A DNA stretch of 64,000 nucleotides from Andeanibacterium fulvum (GCF_037154085.1 NZ_JBANRM010000001.1:248001-312000); one strand, 5' to 3'. Positions 33,156 to 41,266 are shown, counted from the first letter of the stretch. A program made the numbers and translations. Notes: a model not told the origin generated them from the letters alone.

Positions 33156-34214
33156 TCAGCCTCCCTGGCCGCCGGAATAGATTCGAGCGTCGCTATAACC
33201 CGCAGCCTTCACCTTGGCGAGCGAGGCCTCGGCCGCATTACGTGTGGCAAAGGGCCCGGTGCGCACGCGGAAGAGAGAACCGGTCTTGCTGACATCCCCG
33301 CCGATTGCCTTGGCGACCTTGTCCGCGCGATCCTTCGTCGAGAAGGCCCCGGCCTGGACGACGAAGGCACCGGAAGAAGGCTTTGCGACCGCCTTGGCTT
33401 CAGCCTTCGGCGCGACACTAGCGGCGGGCTTGGGAGCCGCGGCGAGTTCAGGGTCCGGCTTGCGCTGTACAGGCGTGGGCAGCTTCTTCACCGCAGAGTT
33501 CTGGGCTGGTGCAGCAGTGGGTACTGCTGGGGGTGAAGGCTGCGCAGTCGCCACTGCGGCCAATTGCTGCCCGGTGGCGGGAGCAACGGCAGGGGTGCTT
33601 CCCTGTGCCGCGGCCGCCGCGTCCTTCGGCAGCGCCAGCGAAGCTGCAGGGCCACTCGAGGGCAGTTTGAGCTTGAGCACCTCTACCAGTGACATCGGCG
33701 TATCCATCCGGTCAGGCGCACGGTTACCTGCACGCAGAGCCGCCCGCTCGGGTTCCTGCGGGTTCACCCGGCGCACGCGCACCGGTGTGTTGCGCGAAAT
33801 GCCCAGTTGGCTGGCCGCCCCCGGCGACAAGGCAATCACATTGTGGTTTTCCAGCGGGCCGCGCCGCTCGATCCGCACCAGAATCGTCTTCCCGGTTTCC
33901 AGCGAGGTCACTTCGACATAGCTCGGCAGGGGCAGAACATGGTTGGAGGCCGAGATCGTCTCGCCACCGGCATTTTCGACCGAGGCAATGCCGACCTCGT
34001 CATAGTTCCAGATGTCGGTCGGCGTGTAGGTCACGCCATCGACCCGATACGGCAGCCCCACGGTAATCGGATAATCCGCAGCCGGGCCGTTCACGGCGGT
34101 ATTGCCCGCAGTCTCGGGCCCCGATCCGGCGCCGGACGCGGCACACCCCGCCAGAGCGGCAATCGCGCTCAGCGAGGCAAGCCCGAAGGCAATGGTCTTA
34201 TTTCGCAATCTCAT
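33156..34214 (-). CDS. RlpA-like SPOR-domain lipoprotein with degenerate barrel
   Basis: This is a 352-residue lipoprotein with lipobox LAGC (Cys24). A shortened double-psi beta-barrel (about 55-150) contains LPLPSYVEVTSLETGKTILVR, clearly of the RlpA type, but the catalytic-type DRGP reads RRGP (ERRGPLENH) and the WYG/HG region is missing. A long Ala/Pro linker follows, and the C-terminal SPOR domain (AFVVQAGAFSTKDRADKVA..) binds denuded septal glycan. It probably localises to the division site but may lack lytic activity. It overlaps the transglycosylase gene by 17 bases. The ATG of MRLRNK is chosen over a longer frame. Confidence 0.85.
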   Translation of the reverse strand: MRLRNKTIAFGLASLSAIAALAGCAASGAGSGPETAGNTAVNGPAADYPITVGLPYRVDGVTYTPTDIWNYDEVGIASVENAGGETISASNHVLPLPSYVEVTSLETGKTILVRIERRGPLENHNVIALSPGAASQLGISRNTPVRVRRVNPQEPERAALRAGNRAPDRMDTPMSLVEVLKLKLPSSGPAASLALPKDAAAAAQGSTPAVAPATGQQLAAVATAQPSPPAVPTAAPAQNSAVKKLPTPVQRKPDPELAAAPKPAASVAPKAEAKAVAKPSSGAFVVQAGAFSTKDRADKVAKAIGGDVSKTGSLFRVRTGPFATRNAAEASLAKVKAAGYSDARIYSGGQGG

Positions 34215-35274
34215 CTGCAAGCAACCCCACACTCATCGCGTAGTAGTTCGAGCAGTTATATTCGAGGATAACCCTATAATTCCCGGTTAAGAGCCAGGAT
34301 TTTGTCCCAGGCCCGTCGGGCTGGAACACGCTGGCCATCACATCGTCCCCTATGGGAGCAAGCGGGGTGACGCCCAACTGCTTCCATTCGGCCACGGTCT
34401 TCCACTGGCTGTGCCGTTCATGCACGCGCGGGCAGACCGGCGCGTTGAGTTCGCCCTTGTAGGCGTCGACATTGAACCCGGACGGCAGCTGCGCGGCCAC
34501 GCCCCAGGGCTGTCCCGGCCGCCAGCCAGCGTCACGAAAGTAATTGGCGATCGAATGGAGCGTATCGGTCCGGCTGTTCCAGATATCCTTGTGTCCGTCC
34601 CCGTCGCCATCGACTGCAAGGCGCAGATAGACGCTCGGCAGGAACTGCGGATTGCCGAAGGCCCCCGCCCAGCTGCCCTTCAACGTGTCGCGCGACACGC
34701 CGGTGTCGGCGATCTTGAGCAAGTCGATGAATTCAGCCGCAAACAGTTCCCGCCGACGCCCTTCCCAGGCGAGCGTGGCCAGCGAACGGGAGAGGTCGAA
34801 ATCGCCCTTGTAGCTGCCGTAATTGGTCTCGTGCCCCCAGATCGCAATCACGATCTGGGCGGGAACGCCATATTGCTGTTCCACCCGCCGGACAGTGTCC
34901 GCCGCAGCTTCGAACACGCGCTTGCCGCCCGCGATCCGGTTCCGGTCGACATGAGTGGCGATATAGGGCGCAAGCGGCGAGAAGCCGCTTCCCGGCGGCC
35001 CGGCAGGCTGTGCCCGGTCCAGCGAAACGACCCGGCTGTTGGGCGTAAGGCCCGAAGTCATCGAAGCGATGGTCCCTTCGCTCACACCCTCAGCGCGCGC
35101 CCGGGCAGCGAGAAGCTGGAGGTAGGAAGGGAAGGTCAGGCCCCCGACCGACGATTCGGATACGCCGTAATCGCCGGGCAGTGGCTGGACGACTTCCTGC
35201 GCCGCAGCCCCGGAAAGCGGCATGCACAGGCCCAGAAACGAGGACAGGGTAAGGATATGGCTACGCAGGCTCAT
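34198..35274 (-). CDS. Lytic murein transglycosylase, MltB family
   Basis: This is a 358-residue periplasmic enzyme that cleaves peptidoglycan glycan strands to 1,6-anhydro products. It has a signal peptide ending in SGAAAQ and the catalytic Glu in IWGHETNYGSYKG. The family sequence DLSRSLATLAWEGRRRELF follows, then GSWAGAFGNPQFLPSVY and DGDGDGHKDIW. The C-terminus (NYRVILEYNCSNYYAMSVGLLADEIA) matches the SltB/MltB-type ending. It is the first gene of the 35.3-27.1 kb minus-strand operon. Confidence 0.92.
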   Translation of the reverse strand: MSLRSHILTLSSFLGLCMPLSGAAAQEVVQPLPGDYGVSESSVGGLTFPSYLQLLAARARAEGVSEGTIASMTSGLTPNSRVVSLDRAQPAGPPGSGFSPLAPYIATHVDRNRIAGGKRVFEAAADTVRRVEQQYGVPAQIVIAIWGHETNYGSYKGDFDLSRSLATLAWEGRRRELFAAEFIDLLKIADTGVSRDTLKGSWAGAFGNPQFLPSVYLRLAVDGDGDGHKDIWNSRTDTLHSIANYFRDAGWRPGQPWGVAAQLPSGFNVDAYKGELNAPVCPRVHERHSQWKTVAEWKQLGVTPLAPIGDDVMASVFQPDGPGTKSWLLTGNYRVILEYNCSNYYAMSVGLLADEIAK

Positions 35275-35363
35275 ATCCTTACCCTGTCACAAAGCTCGAT
35301 CCCATAGAAGCCCTGCCGATACAGGACGTTGGGAAATTGAGGCGGGATTTTCAGTCAGGCGCC

Positions 35364-36218
35364 TCAGTTGGCCTGCGGCGGCCCCGGAGGATTGCTCCAG
35401 TCGACCGGCTTGAACCCGCAATTCACTTCCGTGCCGCAATTGGTCACGGTGTGGACGTAGCGGATCTTGCCGTTCTCGATACGGAACAGGTGGCTGTCCG
35501 GACGGGCCTTCTCGCCGAACTTCAGGAACACGCTGACCGTGCCGAGCGCCTCGTCCACCACATATTCGCGCGAGGCCAGCTTCACGCCCGAAGGCACGCC
35601 GACATTGCAGGTGTCATCCGCCTGGCCGCGACCGGTGTAGATACCGCCTTCAAGGCGGGCACAGGGTGTACCCCAAGGAACCTGCACGTTCTTGTCGTTG
35701 AACAGGTCGAGATAGGCATTGGCCGCCGCGATGAGTTCCTGACGGGTATTGCGCTGGCCTTCGGGAATGACCGACCAATTCTCGGCCGAGGCGTATTTCA
35801 GCGTGTTGGCGGCGTTGAACAGCCAGTCGCCCTCGTCCGTGGCGATGTTGTTGATCGTGCCGACGCCGCCCTGCCAGCCACGATTGATCTGCGTGGCCAT
35901 GACATAGGGATGTTCCGGATCGGTCATCACGGTTTCGATGAAGACCTTGCAGGCTGTGGTATCGAGCACCTTGAGCGACCAATCCACATTGCGCGGCTTG
36001 GTGAACAGCGCGGACAGGGTGCCGAGCTTGAAGTTCTCGCGATAATCGACCCATTCACCCATTTCCATTTCGAACGGGCTGCCCTTCTCCAGGGCGTTGA
36101 TCCAGCTTTGCGCGGTTTCGTCCAGCTGTTCGCGGGTACAACCGGCCTGGGCCATGGCGGGGGAAGCCATGGTAAGAGCCGTGAAGCCGGCTATCGCTGC
36201 GAAAATTTGGCGTTTCAT
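35364..36218 (-). CDS. Secreted protein, possibly SnoaL/DUF8021-like
   Basis: The protein has 284 residues with a signal peptide (AAIAGFTALTMASPAMAQA). The mature part starts with GCTREQLDETAQSWINALEKG and includes three further cysteines. The C-terminal region (EALGTVSVFLKFG.. PDSHLFRIENGKIRYVHTVT) resembles NTF2/SnoaL-like sheets seen in DUF8021-type secreted proteins. That match is from memory and tentative. The ATG of MKRQIF follows GGAGAGACTGGG. It stands 89 bases upstream of the transglycosylase gene on the same strand and could be weakly cotranscribed. Confidence 0.6.
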   Translation of the reverse strand: MKRQIFAAIAGFTALTMASPAMAQAGCTREQLDETAQSWINALEKGSPFEMEMGEWVDYRENFKLGTLSALFTKPRNVDWSLKVLDTTACKVFIETVMTDPEHPYVMATQINRGWQGGVGTINNIATDEGDWLFNAANTLKYASAENWSVIPEGQRNTRQELIAAANAYLDLFNDKNVQVPWGTPCARLEGGIYTGRGQADDTCNVGVPSGVKLASREYVVDEALGTVSVFLKFGEKARPDSHLFRIENGKIRYVHTVTNCGTEVNCGFKPVDWSNPPGPPQAN

Positions 36219-36648
36219 CCCAGTCTCTCCATTCAGTCCGCTGCCGTGGCCGCACCGGCCAGTTGCGGATCTCGAAATTGTCTCCCGAACGGCGCAATCG
36301 CGCTCGTTGATTTTGCCTAATGCCATCAGGCGAGAGAGTCACGGGGCAACAGGAGGAAATCGCTCCTGTTTGTCGGAAAGGCCGGAAGGTCAGGAAGGTC
36401 AGGAAGAATCGACGCGGAGTGGAACAATCGGAAACATTGCTGGGATGGGAAGGCGTTGCCGTGCCCCACCCCGCGTCGGGGGAGTAATCCGGCGGCACCG
36501 AGCCGTTTTACGACCTCGTTCGTCCGCACCGCCGCACTATTCGTTGACTTTGTCTATTCAAAGAAGTTGACTCTGTCCAGAGGTAATTCACCAGCCGGTC
36601 AAATGGCCGGTGACAAGCAGCGCAAAGGACGCTAGCCGCTTGCGCGAC
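36219..36648. other. 430-base intergenic region before tRNA-Ser
   Basis: I find no convincing gene here. Visible elements are an 8-base hairpin with a 7-base loop (AACAGGAG 36348-36355 / CTCCTGTT 36363-36370), two tandem 9-base copies of AAGGTCAGG (36386-36403), and two TTGACT boxes at 36544 and 36567 that could be -35 elements for the tRNA. A clear -10 box at the right distance is not visible. Confidence 0.4.
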
Positions 36649-36738
36649 GGAAGAGTGGCCGAGCGGTTGAAGGCACCGGTCTTGAAAACCGGCAAGGGTG
36701 CAAGCCCTTCGTGGGTTCGAATCCCACCTCTTCCGCCA
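36649..36738 (+). tRNA. tRNA-Ser (anticodon TGA)
   Basis: This is a 90-base class II tRNA. The acceptor stem is GGAAGAG/CTCTTCC with discriminator G and an encoded CCA. The anticodon stem CCGGT/ACCGG frames the loop CTTGAAA with anticodon TGA. There is a long variable arm (CAAGGGTGCAAGCCCTTC) and a T arm GTGGGTTCGAATCCCAC. It reads UCA and other UCN codons. A tRNA-like copy of its ends follows immediately. Confidence 0.97.
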
Positions 36739-36757
36739 AGTCCTGCAAGGGCTTGAA

Positions 36758-36856
36758 GGAAGAGGTTTGGAAAGAAGCCGCCGGGTTCGGGGCCATAGCC
36801 GCAAAGCGGCGGAGGCGTCCGCAGCGGAGCGAAGGACAATCCCACCTCTTCCGCCA
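36758..36856 (+). pseudogene. tRNA-Ser-like remnant
   Basis: Twenty bases after the tRNA, the 7-base acceptor strand GGAAGAG (36758-36764) recurs. The 19-base 3' end AATCCCACCTCTTCCGCCA (36838-36856) repeats that of the real tRNA exactly. The inside does not fold as a tRNA: no T arm or anticodon stem is seen, only GCCGC..GCGGC-type hairpins. It is either a decayed tandem tRNA copy or the footprint of an element that once used the tRNA 3' end as attachment site. Confidence 0.5.
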
Positions 36857-36869
36857 CCCTTTCACGCAA

Positions 36870-37412
36870 TCACACCCCCGGCGGTATCTTCGCCCGCATC
36901 ATTTCCCGCCGGTCGAGCACTTCGCCATCCGCGATGAAGGTCCCGTCTCCCACCGCGTGGAGCAGGCGCTTTTCCTGCCTTGCGGGATCGTGCCACGCCG
37001 CTAGGCCGTCCAGAACCACGATGCCGTAGGGCTCGATAATCTCGACCACCCGGCATTCTACATTTGCGAGGCATTCGGCGATCAGCGGCGCCTTAACTTC
37101 GCGGGCGGGATGCCGCGTCAGGCCGAAGCGCGCGAATTTGTCGGTTTCCGTCCCGGAACACATGCCGATGCCCACCGCGGTGTCGATCAGGTCCACCGTG
37201 GGAATGGCGAGCACGCATTCGCCCGTGTCGCGCAACGCGGCCCAGGAGTGGTTCCACGGGCCGGTGGTGATCGCGTAGCGGGGCGAGAAGTCCATCACCA
37301 TGGTCCAGGTGATGGTCATCACATTGTCCCGCCGCCCGTCATTGGTCGTGACCAGCACCACCGGGCCCGGTTCGATCAGCGTGAAGGCCTTGCTGAGCGG
37401 CAGGATTTCCAT
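36870..37412 (-). CDS. Flavin reductase family protein (FMN-binding)
   Basis: This is a 180-residue split-barrel flavoprotein of the flavin reductase-like/DIM6 type. The N-terminus VVLVTTNDGRRDNVMTITWTMVMDF is the typical FMN-phosphate-binding strand pair. It also has ITTGPWNHSWAALRDTGECVLAIP and FARFGLTRHPAREVKAPLIAE, which occurs in the archaeal/bacterial flavoredoxin branch. It probably reduces or holds FMN. The partner oxygenase is unknown. It is 15 bases upstream of the lipoprotein gene's stop, on the same strand. Confidence 0.85.
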   Translation of the reverse strand: MEILPLSKAFTLIEPGPVVLVTTNDGRRDNVMTITWTMVMDFSPRYAITTGPWNHSWAALRDTGECVLAIPTVDLIDTAVGIGMCSGTETDKFARFGLTRHPAREVKAPLIAECLANVECRVVEIIEPYGIVVLDGLAAWHDPARQEKRLLHAVGDGTFIADGEVLDRREMMRAKIPPGV

Positions 37413-37427
37413 GCTGCCGCCCCGTCG

Positions 37428-37973
37428 CTATTTCGTCTTCTTGGTGAAGCTGTTCTGAAGCGACAGCGAAGCTTCGTCCCCGCCCTGGGCCTGCTTGAGC
37501 CGGTTCTGCGCGGCGGCCTTGAGGCCCTTGTAATCGGCAAAGGTGCAGTCACCATCGTTGACTGCCACATTGGGGATCGCGGCTTCCGTCAGATCGCAGC
37601 TCGGCTCATATTCCTCGATCTTGTCGCCAGCGATCTTCAGGAAGCGGAAATTGGGTTGGCCTGCCCCTTTATCCGCGTCCACATTTTGCGACTGGACGAG
37701 ATACCATTCGCCCGAGAGACGGTCGAAGCGCAGCAACCGCTTCAGCACCAGGCCCTTGGGGTCTTTCGCTTCGTAATCGAAGAAGCCCGCCGTCTTGCTC
37801 TTGCTTACGGTCGCCGTGCCGTCGGGTCCGTTGGCTTCCGAGACGATGTCGTAAGTGCCCAGAATTTTCGGCGGACTATCCGCTTCGCCATTGGGAATAA
37901 GGGGCTGGTCGGCCTGCCAGCAGGCACCGAGCAGGGCCAAAACCGAAAGCGCAGCGAGATTACGGTAACGCAT
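37428..37973 (-). CDS. Lipoprotein of unknown function
   Basis: This is a 181-residue exported protein. After a short basic start (MRYRN), a hydrophobic stretch ends in the lipobox LLGAC, so Cys16-18 is the likely lipidated residue. The mature chain is polar, with an interior sheet-like pattern (DYEAKDPKGLVLKRLLRFDRLSG..) and cysteines in PSCDLTE and DGDCTF that may form a disulfide. No domain is recognised. The ATG at 37973 is preferred over the frame start at 38042, which would overlap lpdA. It lies between lpdA and the flavin reductase on the same strand. Confidence 0.7.
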   Translation of the reverse strand: MRYRNLAALSVLALLGACWQADQPLIPNGEADSPPKILGTYDIVSEANGPDGTATVSKSKTAGFFDYEAKDPKGLVLKRLLRFDRLSGEWYLVQSQNVDADKGAGQPNFRFLKIAGDKIEEYEPSCDLTEAAIPNVAVNDGDCTFADYKGLKAAAQNRLKQAQGGDEASLSLQNSFTKKTK

Positions 37974-37998
37974 GGCGACAAGCCCCCTGTTTCGCCGA

Positions 37999-39411
37999 TC
38001 AGATATGCAGCGCCCTGCCATAAGCGGCAAGCACGCTTTCATGCATGGATTCGCTGATGGTAGGATGCGGGAAGATCGTGTTCATCAACTCGGCCTCAGT
38101 GGTTTCGAGCGTCTTGCCCACGACATAGCCCTGGATCATCTCCGTCACTTCCGCACCGACCATATGGGCACCCAGCAATTCACCGGTCTTGGCGTCGAAC
38201 ACCGTCTTCACGAAGCCTTCCGGCTCGCCCAGCGCGATGGCCTTGCCGTTGCCGATGAAGGGGAACATGCCGACCTTCACGGTGTAGCCCGCTTCCTTGG
38301 CCTTTGCCTCGGTCATGCCGACGCTGGCGATCTGCGGGTGGCAATAGGTGCAGCCCGGGATATTGTTGCGGTCCAGCGGGTGCGGATGGACGTCCTTGTT
38401 GCCCAGTTCCTGCGCGATGGCTTCGGCGGCAGTCACGCCTTCATGGCTGGCCTTGTGCGCCAGCCACGGGCCGGGCACGCAATCGCCGATGGCCCACAGG
38501 CCCTTCACGCCGGTCCGGCCATAGGGATCGATCTGGATGAAGCCGCGATCCAGCTTCACTCCCAGCTTGTCGAGCCCGATATTCTCGGTGTTGGGCTGGA
38601 TGCCGATGGCGACGATCACATGGCTGAACTGTCCTTCCGTGACCTTGCCGTCCTTACCCTTGATCTTGGCGGACACGCCCTTGTCGGAAACCTTGAGTTC
38701 CTCCAGCGCGGCGCCGGTCAGGATATTCATGCCCTGCTTGGTCAGTGCCTTCTGTAGGAAGGCGGAGACATCCGCATCTTCCACCGGCACGACCCGGTCG
38801 AGCATTTCAACCACGGTCACGTCCACGCCCATGTCATTGTAGAAGCTGGCGAATTCGATGCCGATCGCACCGCTGCCGATCACCAGCAGCTTGCTTGGCA
38901 TTTCGCTGGGCGTCATCGCGTGGCGATAGGTCCACACGCGTTTGCCGTCCGCCGGGGCGAAAGGCAGATCGCGTGCGCGGGCGCCGGTGGCGACGATGAT
39001 ATGCTTGGCGGTGAGCGTTTCGGAGCCCTTTTCGCCCGCCACGTCCAGCGTGTTCGGGCCCTTCAGCGTGCCCGTGCCCATGTGGACGGCGATCTTGTTC
39101 TTCTTCATCAGATGCGTGACGCCCTGATTGAGCTGCTTGGCCACGCCGCGCGAACGCTTCACGATGGCTTCGAGATCGGCGGTGATTTCCTTGGCCGCCA
39201 GCCCGTAATCCTTGGCGTGCTGCATGTAGTGATAGATCTCGGCCGAACGCAGCAGCGCCTTGGTGGGAATGCAGCCCCAGTTGAGGCAGATGCCGCCCAG
39301 CAATTCGCGTTCCACAATGGCAGTCTTCAGGCCAAGCTGCGCGGCACGGATCGCCGCGACATAGCCGCCGGGGCCGGAACCGAGAACGATGACGTCGTAG
39401 GCTTCTGCCAC
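37999..39411 (-). CDS. lpdA: Dihydrolipoyl dehydrogenase (E3)
   Basis: This is the E3 component of the PDH complex (and possibly of other 2-oxoacid complexes), which reoxidises dihydrolipoamide with NAD+. The 470-residue protein has the FAD motif VLGSGPGGYVAAIRAAQLG, the redox pair Cys42/Cys47 in GGICLNWGCIPTK, the NAD motif VIGSGAIGIEFAS, and the C-terminal active-site base HPTISE. It lies six bases after the thioesterase gene, with pdhC upstream. This is the pdhC-orf-lpd arrangement known from Zymomonas. Confidence 0.97.
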   Translation of the reverse strand: MAEAYDVIVLGSGPGGYVAAIRAAQLGLKTAIVERELLGGICLNWGCIPTKALLRSAEIYHYMQHAKDYGLAAKEITADLEAIVKRSRGVAKQLNQGVTHLMKKNKIAVHMGTGTLKGPNTLDVAGEKGSETLTAKHIIVATGARARDLPFAPADGKRVWTYRHAMTPSEMPSKLLVIGSGAIGIEFASFYNDMGVDVTVVEMLDRVVPVEDADVSAFLQKALTKQGMNILTGAALEELKVSDKGVSAKIKGKDGKVTEGQFSHVIVAIGIQPNTENIGLDKLGVKLDRGFIQIDPYGRTGVKGLWAIGDCVPGPWLAHKASHEGVTAAEAIAQELGNKDVHPHPLDRNNIPGCTYCHPQIASVGMTEAKAKEAGYTVKVGMFPFIGNGKAIALGEPEGFVKTVFDAKTGELLGAHMVGAEVTEMIQGYVVGKTLETTEAELMNTIFPHPTISESMHESVLAAYGRALHI

Positions 39412-39417
39412 TTCGAA

Positions 39418-39795
39418 TTACTCCTGAGCGTCTACTGGGCGCGGTTGCCCGTTGTCGTCGATGGCGACGAAGGTGAACTTCGCCTGCGTAACCTTTACTG
39501 CCTCTTCCAGATGGCGCGGGCGGCGCCAGGCTTCCACGGCGATGACCATGCTGGTGCGGCCGACCTTCTCGATCGTGCCGTAGACAGAGACTTCGTCCCC
39601 CACCTTCACCGGTTCGTGGAACTGCATCCCGTCGATGGCGACAGTGACGGCCCGGCCCTTGGCGCGGCGCGCGGCGATAAGGCCCGCGCCGTTGTCCATG
39701 ATGCTGACCAGCCAGCCGCCGAAGATGTCGCCATAGGCGTTGGCATCGGCGGGCATAGCCGTGACTCGGATGGCGGGATCGCGCTGCTCGGTCAC
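39418..39795 (-). CDS. Hotdog-fold acyl-CoA thioesterase
   Basis: This is a 125-residue YciA/BACH-type hotdog thioesterase with the family segment ANAYGDIFGGWLVSIMDNGAG (with the catalytic Asp), GMQFHEPVKVGDEVSVYGTIEKVGRTS and a C-terminal KFTFVAIDDNGQPRPV. It hydrolyses acyl-CoA thioesters. The chain length is not readable. Its position between pdhC and lpdA is conserved in some alphaproteobacteria. A role in acetyl-CoA or acyl-CoA balance is plausible but unproven. Confidence 0.9.
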   Translation of the reverse strand: MTEQRDPAIRVTAMPADANAYGDIFGGWLVSIMDNGAGLIAARRAKGRAVTVAIDGMQFHEPVKVGDEVSVYGTIEKVGRTSMVIAVEAWRRPRHLEEAVKVTQAKFTFVAIDDNGQPRPVDAQE

Positions 39796-39900
39796 TCAAA
39801 ACCTCGCCGAAGTTGACGCGGAACTACGTGCGAAACACCCGAATTTTTCCATTTTCTCGCAGTCTTTCCAGTCACTTGCTGCAAAAGCCGTGTGACTTTT

Positions 39901-39923
39901 CAAAATCGGGCTGGCTGCCCGAT
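39901..39923 (-). terminator. Intrinsic terminator after pdhC
   Basis: On the minus strand a perfect 7-base stem (ATCGGGC / GCCCGAT, 5-base loop) is followed by TTTTG. It lies 66 bases after the pdhC stop codon. This would end or attenuate pdhC transcription before the thioesterase-lpdA pair. The 193-base gap otherwise holds no gene. Confidence 0.55.
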
Positions 39924-39988
39924 CCGAAAGGGAAAACTGCGAAATCATGGTGAGGAGCATATCCTCCCGGCGGGTGTGTAGGAAAGCC

Positions 39989-41266
39989 TCAGGCCACCAG
40001 GCCCAACGGCTTTTCGATCAGTTCCTTGAAGACCTGCATCAGCTGCGCGCCATCCGCACCGTCGATGGCGCGATGGTCGAAGCTGCCGGTCGCGCTCATC
40101 ACCGTGGCGACGCCCAGCGCGCCGTCGACGATATAGGGGCGCTTCTCGCCCGAACCGATGGCCATGATCATCGCCTGCGGCGGATTGATGACGGCTTCGA
40201 ACTGCTTGATGCCGAACATGCCCATGTTGGACAGGCTGGCCGTGCCGCCCTGATATTCGCTGGGCGCGAGCTTGCCTTCGCGGGCGCGAGCGGCAAGGTC
40301 CTTCATCTCGGTCGAAATCTGGGAAACCGACTTCACGCCGGCATCCGCGATGATCGGAGTGATAAGCCCGCCAGGGATCGAGACCGCCACCGAAATATCG
40401 GCGCGCTTGAACTTGATCAGCTCGTCGCCAGCGAACTGCACATTGCACACCGGCACGCGCAGCAGGGCCTTGGCGAGAGCCTTGATCAGCAGATCGTTGA
40501 CGGAGAGCTTCACGCCCTCGCCTTCCAGCGCCGCATTCAGTTCGCCGCGCAGCTTGAGCAGCGCATCGAGCTGGATGTCCACCGTGAGGTAGATGTGCGG
40601 AATCTGCTGCTTCGATTCGGTCAGGCGGCGCGCAATCGTCTTGCGCATGCCGGAGAGCTTTTCGACTTCGTGCGGAATGCCGAAATCCTGCGCCTGAACC
40701 GGCGCGACAGCGGGAGCGGCAGCACCGGGCTTCGCGCCTTCGACGTCGGCCTTCACGATGCGGCCATGCGGGCCGGTGCCCTTCACTGCCTTGAGATCGA
40801 GCCCCTTGTCGGCCGCGATCCGCTTGGCCAGCGGGGAGGCGATCACGCGATCGCCATCCGCTCGTCCTGAGCCTGTCGAAGGACGCGCGCTGTCAGTCGA
40901 GCTTGGGGCAACCGCCTTCGCGGGGCCTTCGACAGGCTCAGGCTGAGCGGGCTTTGCTTCAGGAACAGGAGCCGCAGCGGGCGCGGCTGCTCCACCGGCG
41001 GGCTTCACGCTGGCGGGATCTTCGCCTTCCTCGGCAAGGGTGGCGATCACTGTGCCGACCTTCACACCTTCGGTGCCTTCGGCAATCGCGATGTCGGCAA
41101 TGGTGCCTTCATCCACCGCTTCGAATTCCATCGTGGCCTTGTCGGTCTCGATCTCGGCCATGATGTCGCCAGCGGCGACCTTGTCTCCAACCTTGACCAG
41201 CCAGCGGGCCAGAGTGCCCTCCTCCATGGTCGGTGACAAAGCGGGCATCTTGATCGCGATGGACAT
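39989..41266 (-). CDS. pdhC: Pyruvate dehydrogenase complex E2 (dihydrolipoamide acetyltransferase)
   Basis: This is the PDH core enzyme, which transfers the acetyl group to CoA. The 425-residue protein has a lipoyl domain (1-80, Lys43 in ETDKAT) and an Ala/Pro/Glu linker. The peripheral-subunit-binding domain (about 150-185) is ASPLAKRIAADKGLDLKAVKG. The catalytic domain carries DHRAIDG near the end. The linker contains an in-frame REP-type insertion (see 40866-40942). The ATG of MSIAIKMP is preceded by a suitable GGCGGAAAGG in the leader. It is divergent from the universal stress gene. Confidence 0.97.
   Translation of the reverse strand: MSIAIKMPALSPTMEEGTLARWLVKVGDKVAAGDIMAEIETDKATMEFEAVDEGTIADIAIAEGTEGVKVGTVIATLAEEGEDPASVKPAGGAAAPAAAPVPEAKPAQPEPVEGPAKAVAPSSTDSARPSTGSGRADGDRVIASPLAKRIAADKGLDLKAVKGTGPHGRIVKADVEGAKPGAAAPAVAPVQAQDFGIPHEVEKLSGMRKTIARRLTESKQQIPHIYLTVDIQLDALLKLRGELNAALEGEGVKLSVNDLLIKALAKALLRVPVCNVQFAGDELIKFKRADISVAVSIPGGLITPIIADAGVKSVSQISTEMKDLAARAREGKLAPSEYQGGTASLSNMGMFGIKQFEAVINPPQAMIMAIGSGEKRPYIVDGALGVATVMSATGSFDHRAIDGADGAQLMQVFKELIEKPLGLVA
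40866..40942. repeat. REP-type inverted repeat inside the pdhC linker
   Basis: Two perfect 17-base arms, CCTGAGCCTGTCGAAGG (40866-40882) and its reverse complement (40926-40942), lie in the coding region of the E2 linker. The reading frame stays open through both arms, giving peptides such as PEPVEG and PSTGSGRA. The arms differ by only one base, over the shared part, from the intergenic copy at 41893. It is an in-frame repeat insertion in a disordered region. Confidence 0.85.

Noticed and set aside
36386..36403. Two tandem AAGGTCAGG copies
   Set aside because: Too short and only two units, so no claim of a repeat element.
36326..36529. 67-codon minus-strand frame in the 430-base gap before tRNA-Ser
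   Set aside because: No ribosome-binding site, no conserved pattern recognised, and it covers the short tandem repeat. Kept as non-coding.
36588..36869. Open frames across tRNA-Ser encoding GFEPT-like and RPVPSTARP-like peptides
   Set aside because: They are translations of the tRNA-Ser gene and its remnant, a well-known source of false proteins.
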